Below are positions 33,879 through 42,292 of a DNA stretch of 64,000 bases, in pieces; the first letter of the stretch is position 1; the number at the start of each line of letters is the position of its first letter. The position numbers were made by a program, and so were the translations under genes. The stretch is from JALOAT01 sp041685115 (lineage in GTDB: Bacteria; Pseudomonadota; Gammaproteobacteria; Thiohalomonadales; Thiohalomonadaceae): assembly GCA_041685115.1 (NCBI GenBank), contig JAWLGK010000011.1, positions 43,408 to 107,407 of the forward strand, given 5' to 3'. Under the pieces are notes generated by a model, which saw nothing but the letters and a program-made list of their open reading frames with translations, was not told the origin of the DNA and made no database searches.

Positions 33879-34421
33879 CTATCCCGCCGCCCTGCGCAAT
33901 TCCACTTGCATGCGGGCAAGCCGCGACATGATTCCGCGTTTGCGGGCCAGCGGCCACCATTCGTAGAGGAAGATTTCCATGGGCCGCCACATGGCGACCC
34001 AGCCGCCGATGATCAGACTTTCGCTGGCGAATTCGATGAGCGGGTGATCGACCGCGATGCCGCTCACGAAACGCGCACCCAACAAACAGCCGCCCAGGAA
34101 CAACAGGCCGATGAGCAGGCTCAGCCGGCCTTCGCGCATGAGCTGGGAAAACTCGCGCGCGACCACCCGGGTGCGGTATTCGAAGAAATTGCGCACCGCA
34201 GCGGATACCCGTGCCTGGACTGCCGGGGCATCTTCGTACTCGTCCACATGGATCACCAGACGGAATTCGCCCGTGCGCGGCAGTTCGCGCGCCCAACTCA
34301 CGATGAATTCTTCTGCATCCTGATCGAGATCCCGCGCCACGAAGGGCGAGGGGTCCAAGGAGTTGAACAACTGTTGGACGGTGCGCAGGTGCACCTCCAT
34401 GGCGTGTTCGGGTCGTTTCAT
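33879..34421 (-). CDS. Small membrane protein, unknown function
   Basis: 180 residues, not recognised. The N-terminal half is soluble (HLRTVQQLFNSLDPSPFVAR), then two transmembrane helices (about 103-122, SLLIGLLFLGGCLLGARF; and about 135-155, LIIGGWVAMWRPMEIFLYEW) and a basic C-terminus. It overlaps lplT by 4 bp at the end of the aas-lplT operon, suggesting an envelope or phospholipid link. Confidence 0.75.
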   Translation of the reverse strand: MKRPEHAMEVHLRTVQQLFNSLDPSPFVARDLDQDAEEFIVSWARELPRTGEFRLVIHVDEYEDAPAVQARVSAAVRNFFEYRTRVVAREFSQLMREGRLSLLIGLLFLGGCLLGARFVSGIAVDHPLIEFASESLIIGGWVAMWRPMEIFLYEWWPLARKRGIMSRLARMQVELRRAAG

Positions 34422-35608
34422 GCGTCGGCTTTCAAGGAAAGTTCTGGCAACGGTTCGGGGTCACGGGGCAGGTGCCAGGCGACGACGGCGGTGGCCACCA
34501 TGACCAGCAGACCCAACACGTAAATGGACACCACCGGGTCCGCGCCCAGGGCGACCGACAGGGTGTACAGACCGGTACCCACCAGCATGGCCAGGTTCTC
34601 GAAAAAGTTCTGCACCGCCACCGCCGCACCGGTGCCGATGGTGCGGTGCCCCAGGTCTTGCAGCGCGGCATTGATGGGCACCACGAACACCCCGCCCAGC
34701 AGACCGATGACGAACAGTACCCCTTTCGCCCCCAGCGGATCGGTGACGCTGCCCAGCAGGATGATCGCCGCGCCCATCAGGTAGGCAGCCATGCGTGCAC
34801 GGCGCAGGCGTTCGATGGGAATCAGCCAGGGCACCACGAAGGCGCCGGCGGCAATACCCAGCGCAATAAACACCGTCAGGTTGGCGATCTCCGAGGTGTT
34901 GGCAGTGAGCAGCACCGCCGGCGCCCACACCACCAGCATGACCCGCAACACCACGGCGGCGGCCCAGAAGATGCTCGCGCCGAGCATGGAAAAGCGCGCC
35001 CGGCTGGTACTGAAGAAGCCGTGCATCATGCTGACGAATTCGCCGATGGCGGGACGTGATGCACTCGCGCATTCCACCACCGTGCGCGGGATCAGCACGG
35101 TGCCTGCCAGCGACACCAGATAGGCGCCGGCCACCATCGCCAGTGCGAGCGACGTGGACTGATCGGCTACTTGCGCGCCAATCACCGCACCGAGCACGAT
35201 GGCCACGATGGTGGAGCCTTCAATGAGGCCATTGGCCTGCACCAGCCGCTCATGGCCCACCAGCTCGGGCAGGATGCCGTACTTGGCCGGGCCGTACACC
35301 GCCGCACCCACGCCCACCAGCGCATAGGCGAGCAGCGGCTCCACGCCTACGAACAACAGCGCCGCGCCCGCCGCCTTCAGCGCGTTGCCGATCATCAGCA
35401 CGCGGCCCTTCGCCTGGCGATCGGCAAAGCGGCCCACCCACGGCGCCAGCACCACGAAGGCGAGCAGGAATGCGCCCTGCAAGGCGGGCTTGTACCAGCT
35501 CGCCGTCTCGGCGGCCTGCATGAGCATGGCGAACACCGTGAACAGGATGGCGTTGTCCGCGAAGGCCGAGAGGAACTGCACCACCAGCAGCGTGTAGACG
35601 TTCTTCAT
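34418..35608 (-). CDS. lplT: Lysophospholipid transporter LplT (MFS)
   Basis: 396-residue major-facilitator protein with about 12 hydrophobic helices. In the family it flips lysophospholipids inward for reacylation by Aas. Its ATG overlaps the aas stop (4 bp), giving the expected aas-lplT pair. The loop GRFADRQAKGRVLM fits the MFS motif A position. Confidence 0.9.
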   Translation of the reverse strand: MKNVYTLLVVQFLSAFADNAILFTVFAMLMQAAETASWYKPALQGAFLLAFVVLAPWVGRFADRQAKGRVLMIGNALKAAGAALLFVGVEPLLAYALVGVGAAVYGPAKYGILPELVGHERLVQANGLIEGSTIVAIVLGAVIGAQVADQSTSLALAMVAGAYLVSLAGTVLIPRTVVECASASRPAIGEFVSMMHGFFSTSRARFSMLGASIFWAAAVVLRVMLVVWAPAVLLTANTSEIANLTVFIALGIAAGAFVVPWLIPIERLRRARMAAYLMGAAIILLGSVTDPLGAKGVLFVIGLLGGVFVVPINAALQDLGHRTIGTGAAVAVQNFFENLAMLVGTGLYTLSVALGADPVVSIYVLGLLVMVATAVVAWHLPRDPEPLPELSLKADA

Positions 35609-37776
35609 GCGGCGATCTCCAGCTCACGGCGCACCAGCGACTGCACGCCCGGATAATCGATCTTGCCCGTGCCGAGCACCGGCAACTGCTTCATGCTCAG
35701 GATGCGTCGCGGCACGTTGATCTCGCCGATGCCCTGTTCCCGCGCCTTGGCCGCAAGTGCGGCGCGATCGGCGCCCGGCTGATCGGTCACCAGCACCAGT
35801 TGCTCGCCCTTCTGCGCATCGGGCACGGCCACCACCGCATGTAGCCGCCCGGGCCAGGTCTGCGCGGCCAGTTCCTCGGCCGCTGCGAGGGACACCATCT
35901 CGCCGCCGATCTTCGCGAAGCGCTTGGCGCGGCCCTGGATGCGGATAAAGCCTTCGCCATCGATGCTCACGATGTCGCCGGTGTCGTACCAGCCCGGGCC
36001 CGCCTCGGTTTGCGGCGGCACCAGTACGCCGGGCCGGTCGGCGAGCAAATAGCCGAGCATCACGTTGGGGCCGCGCACGGAAAGCCGCCCGCCGTCGCTC
36101 ACGCCGGGCACGGCATCAAGGCGCGTCTCGATGCCCGGCAGCAGCCGGCCCACCGTGCCCGGACGGTTTTCCATGGGTGTGTTAGTGGACAGCGCGGGCG
36201 ACGTTTCCGTGGCGCCGTAGCCTTCGAAAATGCGCACGCCGAATTTCTCCGCCCACACCCGGCGCGTCTCCTCCTGCAGTTTTTCCGCCCCGGAAAACAC
36301 GTAGCGCACGCTGTAGAAATCGTACGGATGGGCGAAACGCGCATAGCCCGCCAGGAAGGTGTTGGTGCCGAACAGGATGGTGGCGTTCACGTCATAGGCC
36401 ATCTCCGGCACGATGCGGTAGTGCAGCGGTGACGGATAGAAGAAGGTGCGGATGCCTGAGAACAGCGGCAGCAGCGTGGCCGCTGTGAGGCCGAAGGAAT
36501 GGAACAGGGGCAGGGCGTTGAGGATCACGTCCTGGGCGCTGAAGTCCACCCGCGCCGCCAGCTGCGCGCGATTGGCGAGCAGATTGGTGTGCGAAAGCAC
36601 CACACCCTTGGGTGCACCTTCGGAACCGGAGGTGAACAACACCACCGCAGGTGCGGAGGGCGCGGGGGCGCCGGAGGTGAGCTTGTACGCCCACGACCCC
36701 AGGTGCGACAACGCGAGACCGGCGAGGCGATCGAACAGCCCCATGCGACCCGCCACATCCTCCAGATAAACGATGGCCGTATCCTGCGCCAGTTCCTCGA
36801 TCATGCCGCTGAGGCGCGCCGCCTCGATGAACTTGCGTGAGGTGATCACCGAACGCAGCTGCGCGGTGCGGCAGGCCGAGCGCATGCCCGCCACGCCCAC
36901 GGTGTAATTGAGCATGGCCGGCACGCGCCCGTAGGCGTGCAACGCCATGAAGGTCACCACCGTGCTTGCCATGTTGGGCAACAGCACGCCCACGCGCTCG
37001 CCCTGTGCCGCCAGCGGCGCCAGGCGCCGACCCAGGGCATAGGCACCGGCCACTACGCGGTTGTAACTGACGGGGCGACGGTTGATGTCGTCGAGGATGC
37101 GATGGTCGCCGCCATGTACGCGGCGTGCGTCCAGCAGCGCCTGGAACAGGGTGCGCTGGTAATCGCCGGTCTCGAACATCATCTCGGTCATGATGTCGTA
37201 CAGGCGCTTGCCCGCCAGCCTGCGGCGCTCGCGACCGCGCACCTCGGCCGGCGCGCTCACCGTGCGCGGCGGCAGCACCGTGAGCCGGATCTTCGGAAAC
37301 CAGCGCAGGCGCAAGCGGCCCTTCATGCGCGAGAAGGGCGTATAGAGCGCGCCGTCGATGCGAATGGGCACCACCTGCGCGTCCGAACGGTCCGCCACCA
37401 TGCCGGTGCCGTCGTACACCTTCATGAGCGAACCGGTGACGGTGATGCGCCCCTCCGGGAAGATCACCGCGCGCCTGTCCTCTCGCAGGTACTTGATGAG
37501 CGACTTGGCCGACAGCGGATTGGTCGGGTCCATGGGGAAAATGCGCGTGAGGGCGAGAAAGGGCCGGAACAGCCGGCTTTTCGCCACATAGGTGTTTACC
37601 GCAAAGGTGATCTCGCCGGGCAGAAACGCCACCAGCAGCACCGCATCGAGAAACGAGGTGTGGTTCGCCACGATGAGCGCGCGCGGCCCGGCCTTCTCCA
37701 AATTCTCCAGGCCATGCACATCCACGCGGTAAAGGAATTTCAACAGGGTGCGCAACGCGCGCTTGAGCCAGTCCAT
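35605..37776 (-). CDS. aas: Bifunctional 2-acyl-GPE acyltransferase/acyl-ACP synthetase
   Basis: 723 residues. The N-terminal PlsC acyltransferase domain (about 1-170) has the HX4D motif NHTSFLD and the substrate motif FPEGRITVTG. A C-terminal AMP-binding acyl-ACP synthetase follows (P-loop TSGSEGAPKGVVLSH; YGATETSPALS; WYDTGDI). It reacylates lysophosphatidylethanolamine taken up by LplT. Gene order aas-lplT is typical. Confidence 0.94.
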   Translation of the reverse strand: MDWLKRALRTLLKFLYRVDVHGLENLEKAGPRALIVANHTSFLDAVLLVAFLPGEITFAVNTYVAKSRLFRPFLALTRIFPMDPTNPLSAKSLIKYLREDRRAVIFPEGRITVTGSLMKVYDGTGMVADRSDAQVVPIRIDGALYTPFSRMKGRLRLRWFPKIRLTVLPPRTVSAPAEVRGRERRRLAGKRLYDIMTEMMFETGDYQRTLFQALLDARRVHGGDHRILDDINRRPVSYNRVVAGAYALGRRLAPLAAQGERVGVLLPNMASTVVTFMALHAYGRVPAMLNYTVGVAGMRSACRTAQLRSVITSRKFIEAARLSGMIEELAQDTAIVYLEDVAGRMGLFDRLAGLALSHLGSWAYKLTSGAPAPSAPAVVLFTSGSEGAPKGVVLSHTNLLANRAQLAARVDFSAQDVILNALPLFHSFGLTAATLLPLFSGIRTFFYPSPLHYRIVPEMAYDVNATILFGTNTFLAGYARFAHPYDFYSVRYVFSGAEKLQEETRRVWAEKFGVRIFEGYGATETSPALSTNTPMENRPGTVGRLLPGIETRLDAVPGVSDGGRLSVRGPNVMLGYLLADRPGVLVPPQTEAGPGWYDTGDIVSIDGEGFIRIQGRAKRFAKIGGEMVSLAAAEELAAQTWPGRLHAVVAVPDAQKGEQLVLVTDQPGADRAALAAKAREQGIGEINVPRRILSMKQLPVLGTGKIDYPGVQSLVRRELEIAA

Positions 37777-37812
37777 CGGTGTGTCCTTTGTTCTTTCCAG
37801 AAAACAAAAATC

Positions 37813-37896
37813 TTCAACACAGAGCCGCAGAGATCACGGAGAAGAAATCGGATTTGCCGTTCTCTGCATCCTCCGTGTCTCTGCGCCTCTGTGTTA
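37813..37896. repeat. CACAGAG variant of the GCGGAGG-family element, copy 5
   Basis: The left arm is TTCAACACAGAGCCGCAGAG with ATCACGGAG. The right arm is CTCTGCATCCTCCGTGTCTC with TGCGCCTCTGTGTTAG. The core is about 25 bp. It lies between tetR and aas. Confidence 0.7.
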
Positions 37897-37906
37897 GTCC
37901 GTTCTC

Positions 37907-38503
37907 TTATCCAAAGCCCTGCAGGAAGCGCCGGATCAGCACTTCCACCAATTCGTGGGCCGAGTCCTCGCCGGCTACGTCCAGCTTGTTGGTGAGCTTG
38001 AGCATACAGATCCCGTGCACCGCACCCCACAACACGCGCGCGGCCTGGGCCACTTCACGGCGCGGGTGGCGCTGCGCCAGCGGCTTCACCGATTCCTCCA
38101 CCAGCCCGAACAGGCGTTCCACCTTGGCCTGGTAGGCCGCAGGCACCTTCTCGCCCTCGGGCAGCACATGCTCGTAAATCATCCCCCAGCGCTTGGGTTG
38201 CTCCAGGGCGAAGTCGATGTACGCGCGCGCCGAGGCCGACACGCAATCGTAAGGGGAGGCGCAGCCCGCCATGGCCGCCGACATGCGCTCATACAGCACA
38301 TCCAGGGTGCGGCCGTTCACCTGGAAGATGAGGTCTTCCAGTTTGTCGAACACCAGATAGAGCGTGCCCACCGTATACCCAATCTCGGCCGCCACCTTCC
38401 GCGCCGACAGGCCCTGGTAACCCTCCAGACCCACGATGCGCTCCGCGGCCTGGATGGCCATTTCACGGATCTCGTCCCGGGTGTGGTCGCTGCGTCTAGC
38501 CAT
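37907..38503 (-). CDS. TetR/AcrR-family transcriptional regulator
   Basis: 198-residue repressor with an N-terminal helix-turn-helix (YQGLSARKVAAEIGYTVGTLYLVF, shown in family as residues about 29-52) and a C-terminal ligand domain of the WHG-containing type (WGAVHGICMLKL). It lies upstream of aas-lplT and borders the cassette array. A 13-bp palindrome upstream matches three sites in front of the VIT/VWA gene at 50.5 kb, so both genes are likely targets. Confidence 0.9.
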   Translation of the reverse strand: MARRSDHTRDEIREMAIQAAERIVGLEGYQGLSARKVAAEIGYTVGTLYLVFDKLEDLIFQVNGRTLDVLYERMSAAMAGCASPYDCVSASARAYIDFALEQPKRWGMIYEHVLPEGEKVPAAYQAKVERLFGLVEESVKPLAQRHPRREVAQAARVLWGAVHGICMLKLTNKLDVAGEDSAHELVEVLIRRFLQGFG

Positions 38504-38541
38504 AGTTTGTGTCTCCTTGGGGGAGGAGTGTATGTCGGAAA

Positions 38542-38554
38542 TAAACGGTGTTCA
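38542..38554. promoter_or_regulatory. Putative TetR operator upstream of tetR
   Basis: TAAACGGTGTTCA (reverse complement TGAACACCGTTTA), a near-perfect 5-3-5 palindrome 38 bp before the tetR start. It differs by one base from the site at 50347-50359. Confidence 0.55.
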
Positions 38555-38731
38555 ATAAGTTCGTTCAAAGCTGCCACGAATTTCGCGTCCTACCTGGCGG
38601 CAGGCATCCGTGCGGACGCGGGTCGGCTGACCAGGTGTGGCGATTTACCCAAGAGGTTTCCCGCCCCCATATATCGCGGTAGTATCAGCCCGTTTCGGGT
38701 GGTCGGGAAGACGAACTCAAGAGTTAGCCAC

Positions 38732-39097
38732 ATGGATGTGATAAAGCGCCTCCGCCCCGGCCAACCAGGCACCAAGCGCCTCCAACGCCGCTTTGGCGAT
38801 CGCCTTCTCTTCGTCAGATATCGCCATGACGCTGAGACACAGCGTCGCTTCACCACTGTAGAGCTCATCGTGGACGAGGGCCCGCGCCCGGCCCGCACTC
38901 CTCCGGAACGCCAGCTTTTCCCCAGACCAAATCGCCTCGTGCACGTCCGTCTTGCCTACGAGGAGATTGAGCTTCGAAACAAGGTGAAAGCCGCAGGAGG
39001 CAAATGGAATCCAGATTCCCGCCTCTGGACCTTGCCCTACCGCCTCGCCCAAACCCTCAACCTCATCGAGCGTATCGAGGGCGATGCTGATGTCTGA
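38732..39097 (+). CDS. Cassette protein, unknown (NKVKAAGGKW motif)
   Basis: 121 residues, basic N-terminus (MDVIKRLRPGQPGTKRLQRR) and a conserved-looking C-terminal segment (LRNKVKAAGGKWNPDSRLWT) similar to short domains seen in mobile-DNA proteins. No catalytic motif is visible. It is first gene of the array. A right attC core (GTTCGGC at 39181) follows after a decayed attC-like stretch. Confidence 0.7.
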   Translation: MDVIKRLRPGQPGTKRLQRRFGDRLLFVRYRHDAETQRRFTTVELIVDEGPRPARTPPERQLFPRPNRLVHVRLAYEEIELRNKVKAAGGKWNPDSRLWTLPYRLAQTLNLIERIEGDADV

Positions 39098-39180
39098 TAA
39101 TGGAGTGTTATGGCTGGTGAGCGGAAGAAATGTCCAGATACAGGAATATTCCGGGCTTTGGACAGTCTGTCTAATCAACT

Positions 39181-39511
39181 GTTCGGCCTCTATAGAATGA
39201 ATGATCGCTTGCGTTTCGTTGAGCTCTTCGATGAGCAGCGCTCCGCCGTCAAGTGCGCAAGGAATGGGCGGTCCCCGTTCATGAAGCAGAGTCGGCGGAA
39301 AGTGCAGCGCAGGATGGAAGCGGAAATGGAAAGTTCTAATCGGCAGCGCGGTGCGTTGGCTTTTTTGGGGCGGTCGTTGCTGGCCGCGTCGGCGTCGGAA
39401 ACTGCCGCGCAGGAATCCGGCTTCAGGCCGAACAAGTCGCTCAGCCCGACGCCGGAAAGCTTTGCGCTCGTTCATGCAGCGTCCGCGGCGCGGGCTAGCT
39501 AGGCGTTCGGC
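39181..39511 (+). repeat. Recurrent gene-poor cassette, copy 1
   Basis: About 330 bp starting at a GTTCGGC core, aligned through most of its length with copies at 40378 and 41445. Shared landmarks: CAGCGCTCCGCCG, GCGCAGGATGGAAGCG, CAGCGCGG, GGAATCCGGC and the terminal attC. Both a sense frame (ending SPTPESFALVHAASAARAS) and an antisense frame (MNERKAFRRRAERLVRP) are open in this copy. Confidence 0.75.
39427..39511 (+). other. attC site 1 (type 1)
   Basis: Left core GCCGAAC and right core GTTCGGC are exact complements. The inner L boxes CGCTCAGCCC and GGGCTAGCT also pair. Length 85 bp. Confidence 0.85.
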
Positions 39512-39591
39512 CACTACAAGCGACATCACGATCTACAAGTGAAGCGCCGCCCACGAAGAAAAATAGATGCAGAAAAAAACATGGATTTGTG

Positions 39592-39664
39592 TTATTCCGG
39601 AAGGCAAAAACGAATTCAGCCTAACAAAGTTAAGGCAGACATTCGTTTTTGCCTTCCGGAATAA
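39592..39664. repeat. Perfect 24-bp inverted repeat inside a cassette
   Basis: TTATTCCGGAAGGCAAAAAC plus GAAT (39592-39615) is exactly complementary to 39641-39664. The 25-base loop contains a second small palindrome, GCCTAAC-AAA-GTTAAGGC. The cassette (39512-39826) has no other convincing gene; an 81-codon frame at 39567-39812 simply reads through the hairpin and attC. Confidence 0.9.
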
Positions 39665-39740
39665 GGAATGCTTTTTTCCGCGCCATTTTCGGGCGTCGCA
39701 GTGGACCTCCGCAGCGGCGGCGTTGTTGAAAGTAGGCAAG

Positions 39741-39826
39741 GCCGAACAACTCGCTGAGCCCGACGCCAGAAAGCGCTGCGTTCTTTCATGCGCTAGTGCG
39801 GGCGCGGGCTAGCTCAAACGTTATGC
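39741..39826 (+). other. attC site 2 (type 1)
   Basis: Left core GCCGAAC, right core GTTATGC, with L boxes TCGCTGAGCCC and GGGCTAGCT. It closes the hairpin cassette. Confidence 0.85.
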
Positions 39827-39838
39827 CTTGGAGGTGCA

Positions 39839-40285
39839 GTGAAGTACTTCACGACTGAATGGTGGGAGAACGGCTGTGAAGAGGCGCAGCCCCTCTTTGA
39901 AAAGTATGAGGGGTATATCTCGTCGATTCAGTCGGCATTGCCGCCTGCGCTTATGAGCCTCCACTCCGCCTACACCCTTCACGATTCCAAAGTGAAGCGA
40001 ATCCAATCAGATTTCCCGGGAACGAAGCTTTCTATGGAACTGAGCGGTTGGGATCGGACGCTCACATATCCGGTCAGCTACAGGCTCGAATTTCTGGGAG
40101 TCACGGACGTTGAACAGCAATTCCCTAGGCAGGAGTACGTGGAGCAAGAACTAGGGGACCTTGGCTATTGGGAGATCGAGAAGGTGAGCGGGGGCATTGA
40201 AGTCCGGATGCTGTTCGTCTCATCCGCCGAGTTCAGAATTGTTTTTCAGGATTTCGAGTTCACGCATGAAAGAGTCCAGGCATAA
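39839..40285 (+). CDS. Cassette protein, unknown (DUF4085-like N-terminus)
   Basis: 148 residues starting MKYFTTEWWENGCEEAQPLF, which recalls the DUF4085 family; I cannot confirm this. No signal peptide or membrane segment. The C-terminal half looks like a beta-rich ligand domain (KLSMELSGWDRTLTYPVSYR). An SD-like TTGGAGG precedes the start. The stop lies inside the following attC, as usual for cassettes. Confidence 0.75.
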   Translation: MKYFTTEWWENGCEEAQPLFEKYEGYISSIQSALPPALMSLHSAYTLHDSKVKRIQSDFPGTKLSMELSGWDRTLTYPVSYRLEFLGVTDVEQQFPRQEYVEQELGDLGYWEIEKVSGGIEVRMLFVSSAEFRIVFQDFEFTHERVQA

Positions 40286-40384
40286 CCATCGGCTCCAGGC
40301 GACGCACAAAAGCGCATCGCCTTTCATGTTCTTTCAGGCTGCGGGTGCGGCGCTCTTGTGCGCGCCTGAGCCGAAGCGTTCGGC
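40280..40384 (+). other. attC site 3 (type 2)
   Basis: Left core GCATAAC followed by CATCGGCTCCAGGCGAC; right part CGCCTGAGCCGAAGC with core GTTCGGC. The central AGCGC...GCGCT stem (CACAAAAGCGC against GCGCTCTTGTG) is paired. 105 bp. Confidence 0.85.
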
Positions 40385-40723
40385 ACCACAAGAAGAAGAA
40401 TGAACGGTTAAGTCTCAGTGCGCCCGTCGATGGCCAGCGCTCCGCCGCCAAGGGCGCATGAATAGAGAATCATGGCAGTTCAGTTCACAACGCAGCGCCA
40501 GCGGTAAGTCGGCGCAGGATAGAAGCGAAAATGAAAATGGAAGGTTCTTCTCAGCAGCGCGGTTCGTCGGCTTCTTCGAGGCGGTCTTTGCTTGCCGCGT
40601 TGCGGCCGGTCGCTTCCGCGTGGGAATCCGGCCGTTGGCCGAACAAGGCGGTGAGCCCGACGCCGGAAAGCTTTGCGCTTCTTCATGCCGCAGCAGCGGC
40701 GCGGGCTAGCTAGAACGTTAGGC
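40378..40723 (+). repeat. Recurrent gene-poor cassette, copy 2
   Basis: 346 bp between two attC right cores. It shares most of its sequence with copies 1 and 3. Relative to copy 3 the sense frame has an early TAA and a 1-base deletion, so a long sense protein is not conserved. Its antisense frame is open over 68 codons (MKKRKAFRRRAHRLVRP...). Confidence 0.8.
40638..40723 (+). other. attC site 4 (type 1)
   Basis: Left core GCCGAAC, right core GTTAGGC, L boxes GGTGAGCCC and GGGCTAGCT. Ends the second copy of the recurrent cassette. Confidence 0.85.
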
Positions 40724-40746
40724 TTTGAAGGAAAGGGAGAGGAGCA

Positions 40747-41346
40747 ATGAAACGACTGGTCTTGGTTGCCACATTGGCTACGCTGTCAGTTCCCGCTCAT
40801 GCGGCGCGAGACGGCTGGGTCACAGTAGATAACTTGAATAGGCGAACTTGCCCGGCGGCAACCTGCGGAGTCGTTGGGGTTCTTAAGTTCCGCGAGAAAG
40901 CAACCATTCTCGAAGAAAAAGGCGGTTGGGCGCGAATTACCAGGTACTACGATGCTTCATGCGTGAACGGCATCAGTCAATATGTCGATAGCGGCAATGG
41001 CAAATGCGTAGCCGCGAATGGCATCACCAACGGCGAGTTTGCCGAGTGGGTGTCTGCCAAGCATTTGAGTCCTACGCGTCCGGCAGACCCCGCCGCTAGT
41101 GCCCCAGCGAACTACGCGTTAGTAAAAGGTTCTGACGACTTCCGAATCTATAAAGATGCGTTCGCGAAAGCGGCCGATCAGCTAATAGCTTCTGGTCAGT
41201 GTTCTGCTGGTGACTTCCGCGAGATGGGAGGTTGGATGAAGTCGTCCAATCACAAGAGCAAGCCAGTCTACTTTACCTACTGCGGTGGAATGCGTAGCAG
41301 CAACAAGGTCTATTTGAATGCAGCCACAGGTGAAATCACCCGATGA
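40747..41346 (+). CDS. Secreted cassette protein with SH3-like domain
   Basis: 199 residues. A clear signal peptide (KRLVLVATLATLSVPAHA) leads to an SH3-like (SH3b) domain: WVTVDNLNRRTCPAATCGVV, then KATILEEKGGWARITRYY, with paired cysteines. The C-terminal part (YALVKGSDDFRIYKDAFAKA... CSAGDFREMGGWMKSS...) is not recognised. An SD (GGGAGAGGAG) precedes the ATG. Probably periplasmic. Confidence 0.8.
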   Translation: MKRLVLVATLATLSVPAHAARDGWVTVDNLNRRTCPAATCGVVGVLKFREKATILEEKGGWARITRYYDASCVNGISQYVDSGNGKCVAANGITNGEFAEWVSAKHLSPTRPADPAASAPANYALVKGSDDFRIYKDAFAKAADQLIASGQCSAGDFREMGGWMKSSNHKSKPVYFTYCGGMRSSNKVYLNAATGEITR

Positions 41347-41347
41347 A

Positions 41348-41451
41348 GCCTAACCATCGGCTTCAAGCGACCCGCAAAATCGGCGCAGTTTCGGTGGCGA
41401 GCCTCCGCGCCGGTGGGCCGCTTTTGCGGCGCCTGAGCCGAGCCGTTCGGC
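41348..41451 (+). other. attC site 5 (type 2)
   Basis: Left core GCCTAAC with CATCGGCTTCAAGCGAC; right GCGCCTGAGCCGAGCC with core GTTCGGC. It starts one base after the TGA of the SH3 gene. Confidence 0.85.
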
Positions 41452-41791
41452 CCCACAAGAAAAGGGAAATGAACGGTTAAGTTTCTTTGGGCCCTTCGAT
41501 GGGCAGCGCTCCGCCGCCAAGGGCGCATTGAAGAGATTCATGGCGGTCCAATTCGAAACGCAGCACCGCCGGAAAGTGCGGCGCAGGATGGAAGCGGTAA
41601 TGAAAATGGAAGCTTCTTCTGAACAGCGCGGTACGTTGGCCTCTTTGAGGCGGTCCTCGCTTGCAGTGTTGCCGCCGGTCGCCTCCGTGTGGGATTCCGG
41701 CCGCTGGCCGAACAAGTCGCTCAGCCCGACGCCGGGAAGCTTTGCGCTTCTTCATGCAGCGTCTGCGGCGCGAGCTAGCTAATCGTTAGGT
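41445..41791 (+). repeat. Recurrent gene-poor cassette, copy 3
   Basis: 347 bp, the best-preserved copy. The sense frame is open over 84 codons (41528-41782, MKRFMAVQFETQ... to HAASAARAS). The antisense frame is open over 92 codons (41755-41477, MKKRKASRRRAERLVRP...). Neither has a good ribosome site that I can see; an RNA product is equally possible. Confidence 0.8.
41707..41791 (+). other. attC site 6 (type 1)
   Basis: Left core GCCGAAC, right core GTTAGGT, L boxes CGCTCAGCCC and CGAGCTAGCT. Confidence 0.85.
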
Positions 41792-41800
41792 GCTCCCAAA

Positions 41801-42181
41801 GTGAAACTGAGCAGTATTCGGAAGCTACTCGATGGAACGCTGACCGTCAGCGCCTTCGTTACAGAAGCGACCGCAGACCTCACGGAATACGAACGTTCCG
41901 TGGGGCGGAAAGGGTCCGTGGTCCCCGTTCGCGTAGAAGAAGATGCAGAGTTCTCCCTCTCTTGGGCAGATGTCCGGACCCTTTGCGTAATGTTCATGGA
42001 AGGGCAGTTAACCCACAATGAACTGGCGTATATGGCTGATATTCTGCAATTCTCTGAAGGTGTTCGGTTCGAAGCGCCTGGCATAGAAGATATAGTGGCG
42101 GAGTTCACTGACCCAGAGATTAATGGGCAGTTCTCCGTAAAGCGCGCCAAGGAAGTCGTGAATGAAACAGCACGCACCTAA
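41801..42181 (+). CDS. Cassette protein, unknown
   Basis: 126 residues, acidic, no signal or membrane segment: KLSSIRKLLDGTLTVSAFVT at the start, then a helical middle (LTHNELAYMADILQFSEGVR). Not recognised; the pattern recalls small immunity-type proteins but that is only an impression. The gene begins 10 bp after an attC and its stop lies in the next one. Confidence 0.75.
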   Translation: MKLSSIRKLLDGTLTVSAFVTEATADLTEYERSVGRKGSVVPVRVEEDAEFSLSWADVRTLCVMFMEGQLTHNELAYMADILQFSEGVRFEAPGIEDIVAEFTDPEINGQFSVKRAKEVVNETART

Positions 42182-42280
42182 CCATCGGCTCCAAGCGACG
42201 CACAAAAGCGCATGGCCGTTCTTGTTCTTCCACACGTCAGGTGCGGCGCTTTTGTGCGCGCCTGAGCCGAAGCGTTAGCG
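42176..42280 (+). other. attC site 7 (type 2)
   Basis: Left core ACCTAAC with CATCGGCTCCAAGCGAC; right CGCCTGAGCCGAAGC with core GTTAGCG. The stem CACAAAAGCGC pairs with GCGCTTTTGTG exactly. Confidence 0.85.
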
Positions 42281-42292
42281 CCATACACGTCG

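Noticed and set aside
38504..38722. attI site or integrase promoter at the array's left edge
   Set aside because: No recombinase gene and no recognisable attI features; only a single GTTAGCC core is visible.
37955..38731. Long plus-strand frame leading into the first cassette gene
   Set aside because: It runs antisense through tetR; the real gene starts at 38732.
39110..39502. 131-codon frame over the first recurrent cassette
   Set aside because: It crosses a cassette boundary (GTTCGGC at 39181) and reads through attC; the frame is not kept in copy 2.
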